From the NCBI RefSeq assembly GCF_009901585.1, contig NZ_WXYO01000005.1, positions 248,001 to 312,000 of the forward strand: a stretch of 64,000 bases of DNA, read 5' to 3'. Made by a program: the position numbers and the translations under genes. Below, one piece after another: positions 41,845-50,734 of the stretch; position 1 is the stretch's first letter, and every line of letters starts with the position of its first letter. Source of the DNA: Poritiphilus flavus. GTDB lineage: Bacteria; Bacteroidota; Bacteroidia; Flavobacteriales; Flavobacteriaceae. Below the pieces are notes generated by a model, which saw only the letters and a list, made by a program, of their open reading frames with translations, was not told the origin of the DNA and did not search any database.

Positions 41845-43197
41845 ATGCCAAACATCTTGATCATCGAAGACGATGCTGCCTTTTGCCAGATGCTCCAAAG
41901 GTTTTTGACTAAAAAGGGTTATGAGGTACAAAGCAGCTTTACTGCCCCGGATGCCAAAGAAAAATACAGAACCAACACTTTTGACCTGGTGCTAACGGAT
42001 CTGCGGCTACCCGATTGCAATGGTATTCAGTTACTTGCAGATATTAAAGCTACTTCTCCCCAAACTGCAGTTGTGCTAATGACCGGTTATGCGGAGGTTG
42101 GATCGGCAGTAGAAGCCATGAAACAAGGGGCTGCGGACTATATATCCAAACCATTTACCCCTGAAGAAGTGGTTGAAGTGATCGAGAACGCCCTGAAACC
42201 TGAAAAAAGCAGCAAGAATTCTTCTAAAAACCCAAAGAAACAGGAATCCCAAAAGACCACTGAAAATTTTACCATGATAAATGGTATAAGTGAGGCCTCT
42301 AAAAAGACCAATGAATACATCAAATTGGTAGCCCCTACGGATATGTCAGTGCTGATCACTGGCGAGAGCGGTACTGGGAAAGAGGTCAGCGCAAGGGCCA
42401 TCCACAATAATAGCCCAAGAAAGGATTTTATGTTCGTTGCCGTAGATTGTGGTGCCATACCCAAAGAACTGGCTACAAGTGAGTTTTTCGGTCATGTTAA
42501 AGGCAGTTTTACCGGGGCTATTGAAGACAAAGTCGGGCATTTTGAAGCAGCTAACGGCGGAACCCTTTTCCTGGATGAAGTTGGAAATCTATCTTACGAG
42601 AACCAGATCCAATTGCTCCGGGCACTGCAGGAACGAAAAATTAAAAGGGTAGGGAGCACCAGGGAGGTAGCCGTAGATGTAAGGATCATAACCGCTACTA
42701 ACGAAGATCTCCAAAAAGCTGTTGAAAAAGGGGTGTTCCGCGAAGATCTATACCATAGGCTGAACGAATTTTCAATTGCAATCCCTTCGCTCAAGGAACG
42801 AAAAGATGACATCCTGCTTTTTGCAAACCTGTTTCTGGATAAGGCCAATCAGACCCTCGGGAAAAAGATCCTTGGCTTTTCTGATGAGGTTACGGAGCTT
42901 TTTTACAGCTACCGATGGCCAGGGAATCTAAGAGAGCTCAAAAATGTAATCAAAAGAGCTGTGCTACTTTCCTCAGGAGAAACTGTAAACACGGAGGTGC
43001 TGCCAGGGGAATTGCTACAACCTCAAGCCGAAGAAGCTATTTCTGCTGATGAATTCTCCAGAGCGGATTACGAAAAAGAACAGATCATTAAAGCGCTTAA
43101 ACAAACCAACTTTAACAAATCCAAAGCGGCTAAATTACTCCGGGTTACAAGGAAAACGCTTTATAATAAGATCAATTACTATAAGTTGGACTTTTAG
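41845..43197 (+). CDS. Sigma-54-dependent response regulator (NtrC family)
   Basis: A 450-residue activator. The receiver domain (1-120) has phospho-acceptor Asp52 in LVLTDLRLPD and Lys102 in ISKPF. The AAA+ domain (about 145-380) has Walker A GESGTGKE (173-180), the sigma-54 contact loop GSFTGA (220-225, a permitted variant of GAFTGA), Walker B LFLDEV (241-246) and the arginine-finger region EDLYHRL. A Fis-type helix-turn-helix lies at the C-terminus (NKSKAAKLLRVTRKTLYNKI). It converges with the hybrid kinase gene (26-base overlap). Its likely targets are the two PepSY-like genes upstream. Confidence 0.93.
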   Translation: MPNILIIEDDAAFCQMLQRFLTKKGYEVQSSFTAPDAKEKYRTNTFDLVLTDLRLPDCNGIQLLADIKATSPQTAVVLMTGYAEVGSAVEAMKQGAADYISKPFTPEEVVEVIENALKPEKSSKNSSKNPKKQESQKTTENFTMINGISEASKKTNEYIKLVAPTDMSVLITGESGTGKEVSARAIHNNSPRKDFMFVAVDCGAIPKELATSEFFGHVKGSFTGAIEDKVGHFEAANGGTLFLDEVGNLSYENQIQLLRALQERKIKRVGSTREVAVDVRIITATNEDLQKAVEKGVFREDLYHRLNEFSIAIPSLKERKDDILLFANLFLDKANQTLGKKILGFSDEVTELFYSYRWPGNLRELKNVIKRAVLLSSGETVNTEVLPGELLQPQAEEAISADEFSRADYEKEQIIKALKQTNFNKSKAAKLLRVTRKTLYNKINYYKLDF

Positions 43198-45649
43198 AGA
43201 TTCGCTCTTTTAGCGAATCCAATAGGGCTTTGGTGGTTGTCTCTAACCGCTGCAAGAAGGCTTCCAAAGGCATGTTTGCCTCAAGTTCTGATTCCTCAAT
43301 TACCTCAAGTTCCTCCAGATCCTTTACCGCTTCCGCTACTTTGAGTTGGCGGAACATAGGTAGCATCCTATGGGCTATATCATTGATATTCCCAAAATCC
43401 GATCCTGAAATAGCCTCGGACAATTTGGCCAGATTAGTCTCCGTATCCTTTATAAATGTATATAACACTTCGTCCATAGCAGCGGTGTTCTCACCAAGAA
43501 AAGAAGCGATGACATCCAGACTGTAAAGACCGCCCTGTTCTTCAGTCGCGATTGTTTTTTCGTTGCTTTCTTCCAATGAAAAATGCGAAGGGAACAACTG
43601 TTGAAGTACTTCCAGGAATTGCTGCTTGGTAAAAGGCTTGCTGATCACTTCGGCAAAACCCTCTTTTTTGTAGCGGTCCGGGTTTAGATCCCGTCTTCCG
43701 GTCATTGCCAGCACCGCCTGGCCTTTGAAATGGTTGTATGCTTCAGAATTAAGTCGTTTTAGCACTTCAAAACCATCTATCCTCGGCATTTGAATGTCCG
43801 TTAATACCATATTGTAATCCAGCGAAGCATCAGTCGTGATTTCCTCAAAATCCGAAAAAGTATGCGCCTGAATACCCAATCCGCTACAAACCTCCTTTAA
43901 GAGTTGCAAAAGGGAGCTGTCATCATCAATGATCAGTATGGTAAAAGGTTTGGATAGGCGGATCAGCTTCTCTTTTTGTTTAACGACAGGAATTTCCGAG
44001 ATCTTCAAAGGCAACTCCAGGATAAAGGTGCTTCCCTTCCCTTCCTCACTTTGCAAATTGATGGAACCTCCTAGCAGTGTAGCCAGTTTTTTGGATATGG
44101 TCAATCCCAGACCGTACCCACCGTATTTTTTTTCAATATCTACTTCTGCCTGGGTGAATTCCCTGAATATATATTGTTGTTTTTCTTTTTGAATCCCTAT
44201 CCCACTGTCAATCACCTTGATAACAACCATACAATTTAGATCCTGAACCTTTGTAAAACTGGCCTCCAGCTTTACATGGCCTTTATGGGTGAATTTGTAA
44301 GCATTGCCCACAAGATTCGTGACAATTTGCCTGATTCTATGTGGATCTCCAATAACAGGTTTCTCCAGTTGCTCGTCAATGTCAAGTATAAGTGAAACCG
44401 GCTTATTCCTATACAACTCTCTTAAATTTTCTGCTGTTTGATGTAATACTTCAGACAGAATAAAAGGTATGGTCTCTACCTTGATTTTCCCTGCCTCCAG
44501 TTTAGAAAAATCAAGCAGGTCGTTAACCAGGCTCTCTACGTACTCCGATGAGGACCGCACTTGCTTGAGGTAAAGGCGCTGTTTTTCTGACAGTTCGGTA
44601 CTGTCTATGAGTTCGGAATATCCGCTAATAGAACTCAAAGGCGTTCTCAGGTCATGGCTAACCGTAGAGATGAGTTGCTCCCGGCTTTTCAATAGAGATT
44701 CGGAATATTTCTTTTCCTGTTCAAGTCGTTGCCTGTAGGTTTGAATTTTCCAGAAATCCCGGTTGATCAAAAAGGTAAAAACCCCTACGATAAGGAAGCC
44801 CAGAAGGGCTGCCAGCCCGGCCAGTCTTAAACTTCTTCTTACCGCCGCTTGTTTACGGACGTTCGCATTATAGGTATTAACCATAACCTCCTGTTCAAAA
44901 GCGGCAATGATACTCCTTAGCTTTTGGGAGAGTTCCATATCATTTTGGTTGATCTTGGCCTCTTTCTGTTCCAGGGAACGCTGCTTTCTGGAATCTGTAA
45001 GTTTTGCCTGGTTCAGTAGGGCCTTGGAAACGTTCAATATGGAGTCTACCTTTTCCGCATTCATAGGATCGTTCTCATTTTTAGGAACGTTTTCATTCAG
45101 ATAATCCGCAATGTCCCGAATTACGCTTTGAGCCTTGGGCGAGAGCTCCGAGAGATTGGGAGCCAGGGCTTCCGGGGTGATTCTACCCAAAGAGGCTTCC
45201 ATGCGTTTGAATTCCTCCAGGGCCGCATCCAGGGAGCTGTTAGCGTCGTTTCTGGCCTTGAGGTTTCGCAATTCGTTGCTATTGGCCACTTTTTGAAGCA
45301 ATAGCGTCTGTACACTATCCAGCAAGCCGATCTGATAACTGCTTTCCGAAAGCCCTTTAAGAGTATCGATCTCAACACATATGGAATCAATTTTTAAGGA
45401 GTAGGCCTTGAAATTCGTGCCAGTCTTGGTCTGTAAAGCCAGCTTGGAAAGGCTCTCTGCTTCGTACAAGCGAGTGAGTAAAGAGCTGGTTTTTAATAAT
45501 TTGGAATCGCTTTGGTCTACGGTTTCAGGAAAGAGATACACCTTGATCTCAGAAAAGATAAAAAAACCGATAACCGTAGTGAGTATACCCAGAACAATAT
45601 AGCTAAGCACAATTTTTAGGTTGAATTTGTTCCTGGATCTCTCGTTCAT
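43172..45649 (-). CDS. Hybrid sensor histidine kinase with receiver and HPt domains
   Basis: An 825-residue kinase starting at ATG 45649. A membrane helix (about 12-36) comes first, then an alpha-helical periplasmic sensor of about 235 residues without a recognised family, and a second helix (275-296). HisKA follows with His332 in STVSHDLRTPLSS, then an ATPase domain (NLVGNAYKFTHKG, DSGIGI, GYGLGLTISKKL). A receiver (about 568-685) has Asp618 in VLTDIQMP, and an HPt-like end has His760 in INDIAHRMLPMFRQL. The phosphorelay would pass to the convergent NtrC-type regulator. The overlap of their 3' ends fits joint function. Confidence 0.92.
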   Translation of the reverse strand: MNERSRNKFNLKIVLSYIVLGILTTVIGFFIFSEIKVYLFPETVDQSDSKLLKTSSLLTRLYEAESLSKLALQTKTGTNFKAYSLKIDSICVEIDTLKGLSESSYQIGLLDSVQTLLLQKVANSNELRNLKARNDANSSLDAALEEFKRMEASLGRITPEALAPNLSELSPKAQSVIRDIADYLNENVPKNENDPMNAEKVDSILNVSKALLNQAKLTDSRKQRSLEQKEAKINQNDMELSQKLRSIIAAFEQEVMVNTYNANVRKQAAVRRSLRLAGLAALLGFLIVGVFTFLINRDFWKIQTYRQRLEQEKKYSESLLKSREQLISTVSHDLRTPLSSISGYSELIDSTELSEKQRLYLKQVRSSSEYVESLVNDLLDFSKLEAGKIKVETIPFILSEVLHQTAENLRELYRNKPVSLILDIDEQLEKPVIGDPHRIRQIVTNLVGNAYKFTHKGHVKLEASFTKVQDLNCMVVIKVIDSGIGIQKEKQQYIFREFTQAEVDIEKKYGGYGLGLTISKKLATLLGGSINLQSEEGKGSTFILELPLKISEIPVVKQKEKLIRLSKPFTILIIDDDSSLLQLLKEVCSGLGIQAHTFSDFEEITTDASLDYNMVLTDIQMPRIDGFEVLKRLNSEAYNHFKGQAVLAMTGRRDLNPDRYKKEGFAEVISKPFTKQQFLEVLQQLFPSHFSLEESNEKTIATEEQGGLYSLDVIASFLGENTAAMDEVLYTFIKDTETNLAKLSEAISGSDFGNINDIAHRMLPMFRQLKVAEAVKDLEELEVIEESELEANMPLEAFLQRLETTTKALLDSLKERISKSPTYSN

Positions 45650-45735
45650 GTGGCGGATTCGTTGTGGGGGTATGATATACATACGAATTATCGGGTGTAT
45701 ATGGCTTATTTCAGCCATCAAATTATTTTGAGCTT

Positions 45736-45769
45736 TATTGTGATTAATTCGAATTAGACATTATTTTTG
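45736..45769 (+). promoter_or_regulatory. promoter of the TPP-riboswitch transcript
   Basis: The perfect -7 TAttTTTG (45762-45769) has ATTG (45737-45740) 21 bases upstream as a -33-like box. Transcription would start just before the riboswitch aptamer. Confidence 0.6.
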
Positions 45770-45773
45770 CACC

Positions 45774-45885
45774 ATCTCAAAGGGGTGCTTAAATTTTGCA
45801 GCCATCCGGTAAATCCTGAAGTTGTAAAGGCAAGCTGAGATCATACCCAATGAACCTGGGCGGGTAATGCCGCCAAGGGACCGGG
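45774..45885 (+). promoter_or_regulatory. TPP (thi-box) riboswitch
   Basis: The conserved thiamine pyrophosphate aptamer parts are present in order: AGGGGTGC, GCTGAGA, TACCC, TGAACCTG, CGGGTAATGCCG and AAGGGA. It lies about 140 bases before the TonB receptor start. A GCGATA/TATCGC hairpin follows within 45.89-45.92 kb and may belong to the expression platform. No clear T-run terminator is seen, so control may act on translation. Confidence 0.92.
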
Positions 45886-46022
45886 CGTTAAGGCGATATC
45901 ACCAGATATTGTTATCGCGCAGTAACAGTTAGTTCTAAGACCACTGTCTTCGCGGGGAATGCGCTCAAAAATCAATGTATAACCAGAATAATAGCCCCTT
46001 TTATTCGTGAAATTATTTGCGA

Positions 46023-48194
46023 ATGAAAACTATTGTTATTACAACCGCATGCTTCTTCCTGGCGGCGACTACTTTTGGCCAGGAACAGTCCAGGGACAGC
46101 CTGGAAGGAAAAAAAATTGTCCTGGATGAAGTGCTGGTCTCTGCTGTCAGGGTCACTAAGGAGTCACCAGTTACTTTTTCCAATCTTGACAAAGAACGAA
46201 TTGCACCAAGAAACCTGGGTCAGGACATACCCATCCTGATGAATTTTCTACCCTCGGTGGTTACCACCTCCGATGCCGGGGCGGGTATTGGATATACGGG
46301 TATCCGGGTTCGCGGAAGCGATGCTACCCGTGTAAACGTCACCATTAATGGAATTCCCTACAATGATTCCGAATCTCATGGGACATTTTGGGTGAATATG
46401 CCTGATTTCGCCTCTTCTACCGAAAATCTTCAGTTGCAGCGTGGGGTAGGAACCTCCACCAATGGGGCCGGAGCCTTTGGGGCGAGCCTTAACCTGCTCA
46501 CCGATGCCGTCTCGGAAGAGGCCTATGCGCAGGTAAATACCTCAGCCGGGAGCTTCAATACCTTTAGGAGCAATGTAAAGTTCAGTTCCGGGATACTGAG
46601 TGATCATTTTGAAGTATCCGGTCGCCTGTCCCGCATCATTTCGGACGGCTATATAGACCGTGCATCCTCTGAACTGGAATCTTATTTTCTTCAGGGCGCG
46701 TATAAGGATGATAACACTCTGATCAAAGCCCTGCTCTTTGGCGGGCATGAGATCACCTATCAGTCCTGGTTTGGGATTGATGCGGCTACCCTGGCGGCAG
46801 ACCGTACTTTTAATCCGGCCGGAATGTACACCGACGAGAATGGCAACACCCAATTCTATGAGAACGAGGTAGACAACTACAAGCAAGATCATGCGCAATT
46901 GCATTGGAATGAAGTAATTTCACCGGAATGGAGCACTAATATCGCATTGCACTACACCAGGGGGAGAGGGTTTTTTGAACAATTCCGGGAAGATGATGAT
47001 TTTGCTACCTATGGATTTGTACCCTTCCTGATGAATGGTACAGAGGTAAATACCACCGATCTGATCCGAAGACGCTGGCTGGACAATGACTTTTATGGAA
47101 CCGTTTTTTCTGCCCAGTACGAAAAAGATGCCTGGAAAACCATCCTGGGAGGAGGTTACAACATCTATAAGGGAGATCACTTCGGAGAAGTAATCTGGGC
47201 ACGAATGGCTGGAAGCGGAGATATTCGCGATCGATATTACGATGATAATTCTGAAAAAACCGATCTGAATCTCTTTGCTAAAGCCCATTATCAGCTCAAT
47301 TCACACTGGAGACTGTTCGCGGATATGCAATATCGCAGGGTGGGGTATGAAGCAAACGGGGCCGATACCGGAATCGTGGATGATACCTTTTCTTTTTTCA
47401 ATCCAAAGGCAGGTATTACCTACGACCTGAATAAGAACCACAACTTTTACTTTTCCTATGCCCGTGCCAACCGGGAGCCCAACCGGAACGATTACGAAAA
47501 TGGGAATCCGAGGCCGGAACAACTGAATGATTATGAGTTGGGTTGGCGTTTTGTCTCCCCCAAGGTGCAATTGAACACCAATGTTTATTATATGCGATAT
47601 AAAGACCAATTGGTGCTCATCGGAGAACTCAATGACGTGGGTGCTCCGCTCAGGGCGAATGTAGGGGACAGCTACAGGCTTGGCCTGGAGGTGGATGCAG
47701 ATCTTAGCCTGGGAAGTCAATTCAGATGGCAGCCTAACGCTGCCCTAAGTACCAACAGGAATGTGGATTTTGTATTTCAAAGGGATGGGGTTTTAGAAAA
47801 CCTGGGAAATACCAACATTGCCTTTTCTCCAGGGATCATTCTGGGGAACAGGCTGGTGTATATGCCACAGGAAAAGCTTCAGATAGCTGTACTTACAAAA
47901 TTTGTAGGCAAACAATATATGGGGAATATAGACTCTGATGTTTCGGTATTGGACAGCTATTCCCAAACAGACCTGAACATCCAATTTGAAATTCCAACGG
48001 CATCCTTTATCAAGAGTATTGTGCTTTCAGGCCTCGTTAACAACATTTTTGATGAAAAGTATGTCTCCAATGGCTATTTTTTCACCTTCGATGATGATTT
48101 TACGAATCCGGGAACGGTCACAACTGTAGAAGGTGCCGGTTTCTACCCACAGGCGGGGATCAACTTTTTGGTTGGAGCTGCGGTTAATTTTTGA
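46023..48194 (+). CDS. TonB-dependent receptor, probable thiamine transporter
   Basis: A 723-residue outer-membrane receptor starting at ATG 46023. It has a signal peptide (FFLAATTFGQ), no carboxypeptidase-like domain, a plug with VLISAVRV-like strand (VLVSAVRVTKESP), TGIRVRGSDATRVNVTING and SHGTFWVNMPDFASS, then a barrel ending in INFLVGAAVNF. The TPP riboswitch directly upstream predicts that it is repressed when thiamine pyrophosphate is plentiful, so the ligand is most likely thiamine or a derivative. The inner-membrane step could be the PnuT-like protein at 37.3 kb. Confidence 0.92.
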   Translation: MKTIVITTACFFLAATTFGQEQSRDSLEGKKIVLDEVLVSAVRVTKESPVTFSNLDKERIAPRNLGQDIPILMNFLPSVVTTSDAGAGIGYTGIRVRGSDATRVNVTINGIPYNDSESHGTFWVNMPDFASSTENLQLQRGVGTSTNGAGAFGASLNLLTDAVSEEAYAQVNTSAGSFNTFRSNVKFSSGILSDHFEVSGRLSRIISDGYIDRASSELESYFLQGAYKDDNTLIKALLFGGHEITYQSWFGIDAATLAADRTFNPAGMYTDENGNTQFYENEVDNYKQDHAQLHWNEVISPEWSTNIALHYTRGRGFFEQFREDDDFATYGFVPFLMNGTEVNTTDLIRRRWLDNDFYGTVFSAQYEKDAWKTILGGGYNIYKGDHFGEVIWARMAGSGDIRDRYYDDNSEKTDLNLFAKAHYQLNSHWRLFADMQYRRVGYEANGADTGIVDDTFSFFNPKAGITYDLNKNHNFYFSYARANREPNRNDYENGNPRPEQLNDYELGWRFVSPKVQLNTNVYYMRYKDQLVLIGELNDVGAPLRANVGDSYRLGLEVDADLSLGSQFRWQPNAALSTNRNVDFVFQRDGVLENLGNTNIAFSPGIILGNRLVYMPQEKLQIAVLTKFVGKQYMGNIDSDVSVLDSYSQTDLNIQFEIPTASFIKSIVLSGLVNNIFDEKYVSNGYFFTFDDDFTNPGTVTTVEGAGFYPQAGINFLVGAAVNF

Positions 48195-48207
48195 GATAAC
48201 ATATTGT

Positions 48208-48645
48208 CTAGTTGGAAATGACAACGGAGCCCCCGCTAAGGGTTGCCCTGTATTCCAGCATATCGTAATACCGGCTTCCGTCATCCGGGCGATCCAGTTG
48301 TTGTCCTGTAAACAGGCTGTATTCGAAGTTTTCGCAGGAACAAATGGCGTTCTGACCCTCAATGGTCATGGTGGAGCAGGAATTTGGAGCGTGGTTGGGG
48401 CAGCTGGCTTCGAATGCCCGGAAGATGTCGAATCCGGTATTCATCACAAAAACACCTCGTGTGCCGACGCCCTGGCTATTCACGTATACCGCGTTCCCCG
48501 GGTTGGTAAGCGGGCTGTACAGCGGTAGATTGAGATTCAGATCGAAGCGAAAGTTTATTTCCTGTAAAAAGGGGTTACGCCTTTCATTGTCATTGTCGCA
48601 GGCCAATAGGAAAACCAGCAATATCAGGGCACTAATTCTTCGCAT
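48208..48645 (-). CDS. Degenerate Rieske-like lipoprotein
   Basis: A 145-residue lipoprotein with the lipobox LVFLLAC. The C-terminal half (ASCPNHAPNSCS, TIEGQNAICSCENFEYSLFTG) resembles a Rieske [2Fe-2S] domain of the nitrite-reductase small-subunit type. The canonical C-x-H and C-x-x-H ligand pairs are not intact: CPNH has one residue too many and the second His is replaced. It is probably a non-iron relative. Similar proteins are frequent in Flavobacteriaceae. Confidence 0.65.
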   Translation of the reverse strand: MRRISALILLVFLLACDNDNERRNPFLQEINFRFDLNLNLPLYSPLTNPGNAVYVNSQGVGTRGVFVMNTGFDIFRAFEASCPNHAPNSCSTMTIEGQNAICSCENFEYSLFTGQQLDRPDDGSRYYDMLEYRATLSGGSVVISN

Positions 48646-48694
48646 TCCGAGGGATCATTTAAGTGTTTCCAGACAAAAGTGAACAAAAATTCCG

Positions 48695-48702
48695 TATCTT
48701 TG
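48695..48702 (+). promoter_or_regulatory. -7 element (TAtcTTTG) of greA
   Basis: A perfect match 131 bases before the greA ATG. It implies a leader of about 125 bases. Confidence 0.55.
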
Positions 48703-48820
48703 CGTTAAATCCTCTCTAAAAAACCGGCTGATAGCAGGGTATTCGAAGGGGATTTTCTATTTATAACGTGAAACCTGTCGGTAAAAGTGCCTGAGAGGTC
48801 TCCCGTTTATTGTATTAACT

Positions 48821-48828
48821 AAAGGAGG
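48821..48828 (+). promoter_or_regulatory. unusually strong Shine-Dalgarno of greA
   Basis: AAAGGAGG stands five bases before the ATG at 48834. Most Bacteroidota genes, including those in this window, lack such a site, so this one stands out. Confidence 0.75.
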
Positions 48829-48833
48829 AAGTC

Positions 48834-49307
48834 ATGAGCAAGGTATCTTACTACACTGCAGAGGGATTAAAGAATCTAAGAGATGAGCTGAACCATCTGA
48901 AGGATGTGGAACGGCCTAAAGCATCACAGGCCATTGCAGAAGCAAGGGATAAGGGAGACCTGTCGGAAAATGCCGAGTACGATGCGGCTAAAGAGGCCCA
49001 GGGTTTGCTTGAGCTTAAGATATCCAAATTAGAGGAGACCCTGGCAAATGCCCGGCTTATAGACGAGTCTCAATTGGATACCTCCAAAGTACTGGTGCTC
49101 TCGACGGTGAAACTGAAGAATCAGCAGAACGGTATGGAGATGACCTATACCCTGGTAGCCGAAAGCGAAGCAGATCTTAAATCGGGTAAAATATCTGTAA
49201 CCTCACCTATCGGAAAAGGGCTTTTGGGCAAACAGGTAGGAGAAGTAGCCGAGATTACCGTTCCTAACGGGGTTTTGAAATTCGATATTTTAGAGATTTC
49301 CAGATAA
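48834..49307 (+). CDS. greA: Transcription elongation factor GreA
   Basis: A 157-residue Gre factor that rescues backtracked RNA polymerase. The N-terminal coiled coil (residues 1-78) has the acidic tip GDLSENAEYDAAKEAQG. The C-terminal FKBP-like domain has SPIGKGLLGKQVGEVAEITVPNG. Length and start are normal. It has its own promoter, long leader and terminator. Confidence 0.96.
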   Translation: MSKVSYYTAEGLKNLRDELNHLKDVERPKASQAIAEARDKGDLSENAEYDAAKEAQGLLELKISKLEETLANARLIDESQLDTSKVLVLSTVKLKNQQNGMEMTYTLVAESEADLKSGKISVTSPIGKGLLGKQVGEVAEITVPNGVLKFDILEISR

Positions 49308-49313
49308 GGTGGT

Positions 49314-49342
49314 AAAAACCTCTTGATATCAGAGGTTTTTTG
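49314..49342 (+). terminator. terminator after greA
   Basis: Ten-base arms at 49314-49323 and 49331-49340 with a seven-base loop and a T run. Confidence 0.85.
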
Positions 49343-49352
49343 TTTCAATTAT

Positions 49353-49374
49353 TATTTAGATATTTGTCTAAATA
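49353..49374. promoter_or_regulatory. operator-like palindrome before the ArsR-family gene
   Basis: TATTTAGA (49353-49360) and TCTAAATA (49367-49374) form a perfect eight-base inverted repeat around TATTTG, a -7-like word. It lies ten bases before the ATG. An ArsR-family protein binding here would block its own promoter, as SdpR does. Confidence 0.65.
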
Positions 49375-49383
49375 TATAATTGT

Positions 49384-49638
49384 ATGAATCATATTTTCAA
49401 AGCACTCAATGACCAGACCCGAAGGGACATTTTGATGCTTTTGAAAGAGAAGGACCTTACAGCAGGGGAGATCGCTGATAAGTTCAGTATCTCAAAACCC
49501 AGCATCTCGCATCATCTGGATATACTGAAGCGTGCAGATCTGGTTTATAGCGAGAAAAAAGGCCAGTTCGTGCATTATTCCATAAACACCACCATAATAG
49601 ATGACATTTTACAATGGATATTCAATCTTAAAAACTAG
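49384..49638 (+). CDS. ArsR/SdpR-family autorepressor
   Basis: An 84-residue winged-helix regulator (NDQTRRDILMLL, TAGEIADKFSISKPSISHHLDILK, GQFVHYSIN). No metal-binding cysteines of the ArsR metal sensors are present, which fits the SdpR subgroup. An SdpI-like gene starts three bases after its stop, so the pair resembles the Bacillus sdpRI operon. Confidence 0.87.
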   Translation: MNHIFKALNDQTRRDILMLLKEKDLTAGEIADKFSISKPSISHHLDILKRADLVYSEKKGQFVHYSINTTIIDDILQWIFNLKN

Positions 49639-49641
49639 GTC

Positions 49642-50292
49642 ATGAAAATCAGTTTCAAAAAAGAAATTCCCCTGATAATTGTTGCACTACTGCCTTTTGC
49701 CTATCTGGCATATGTATGGAATTCACTGCCCGAAAAAGTTCCGCTACACTACAATATGGAGGGAGAGGCAGACCGTTATGGCGATAAGGCGGAACTGCTG
49801 CTTATCCCCTTCTTATTACCAGTCCTTATATACCTTATTTTGCTGATGGTGCCAGCAATTGATCCCAAAGGCAAGATCCAGAAAATGGGTAACAAATATC
49901 AACAGCTCAGATTTATTTTGGTCTCCTTTATGTCTGTACTGGCCTTGTTCATTCTGTTTATGGTTTCAAGCAATTCGAATTCCTATCTCAACCTGATCTA
50001 TGCCTTGCTAGGATTTCTATTCGTTTTACTAGGCAATTACTTCAAAACCTTAAAACCTAACTACTTTATCGGTATTCGTACTCCCTGGACCCTGGAGAAC
50101 GAGACTGTTTGGAAAAAGACCCATATTCTCGGAGGTAAACTTTGGTTTGTAGGAGGTTTACTCATCGTATTGTGTTCCTTCCTGATCAGTGGAAAGGCCT
50201 TTTTCGTGTTCTTTATCAGCGCGGTTCTTCTATTGGTGCTGATACCTTTTGTTTATTCCTACCTGGAGTTTAAAAAACTGGAGAAGGTCTAG
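49642..50292 (+). CDS. SdpI-family (DUF1648) membrane protein
   Basis: A 216-residue protein with about six membrane helices. It has the DUF1648 N-terminal signature SLPEKVPLHYNMEGEADRYGDK and the SdpI motif FIGIRTPWTLENETVWKKTH. In Bacillus, SdpI gives immunity to the SdpC toxin and sequesters SdpR. No sdpC-like toxin is in the window. It is translationally coupled to the ArsR-family gene. Confidence 0.88.
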   Translation: MKISFKKEIPLIIVALLPFAYLAYVWNSLPEKVPLHYNMEGEADRYGDKAELLLIPFLLPVLIYLILLMVPAIDPKGKIQKMGNKYQQLRFILVSFMSVLALFILFMVSSNSNSYLNLIYALLGFLFVLLGNYFKTLKPNYFIGIRTPWTLENETVWKKTHILGGKLWFVGGLLIVLCSFLISGKAFFVFFISAVLLLVLIPFVYSYLEFKKLEKV

Positions 50293-50341
50293 TTCGGATA
50301 ATGAGGGGTTTTGGCTATCTTAGATTAAAACTAAGAAACCT

Positions 50342-50734
50342 ATGTCGAGCATTTTCACCAAAATTGTCCGGGGAGAGATTCCCAGCTATAAGATTGCAGA
50401 AAATGATGATTATTTTGCTTTCCTGGACATCAACCCGAATTCCAAAGGGCATACGCTTTGCATTCCAAAAAAAGAAATAGATAAGATCCTGGACCTGGAC
50501 CGCGAAACCTACCTGGGGTTAATGGATTTTTCCCGAAAGGTCGGAAAAGCCATTGAAGCCGCGGTCGACTGTCAGCGGGTTGGAATAACGGTGATCGGGC
50601 TTGAAGTACCCCATGTACACGTACATCTCATTCCATTGACCAGTATGGCTGATGCCACCTTTCAGCGAAAAGTTTCCATGGAACCCGCGGAATTTGAAGC
50701 GGTGGCCGAAGCCATCCGTGCTAAACTTGAATAA
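50342..50734 (+). CDS. HIT family hydrolase
   Basis: A 130-residue histidine-triad protein with FTKIVRGEIPSYKI at the start, FLDINPNSKGHTLCIPK, and the triad VPHVHVHLIPL. Members split nucleoside phosphoramidates or dinucleotides. It overlaps the convergent zinc-ribbon gene by 14 bases at the 3' ends. Confidence 0.92.
   Translation: MSSIFTKIVRGEIPSYKIAENDDYFAFLDINPNSKGHTLCIPKKEIDKILDLDRETYLGLMDFSRKVGKAIEAAVDCQRVGITVIGLEVPHVHVHLIPLTSMADATFQRKVSMEPAEFEAVAEAIRAKLE

Noticed and set aside
45650-45721. Longer N-terminus for the hybrid kinase
   Set aside because: The added residues are not membrane-like and precede an ATG (45649) that gives the normal short cytoplasmic start. The extra part also reaches toward the promoter of the TPP-riboswitch transcript.
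48703-48820. A known riboswitch class before greA
   Set aside because: I could not match the leader to any conserved aptamer core. Only the Shine-Dalgarno is distinctive.
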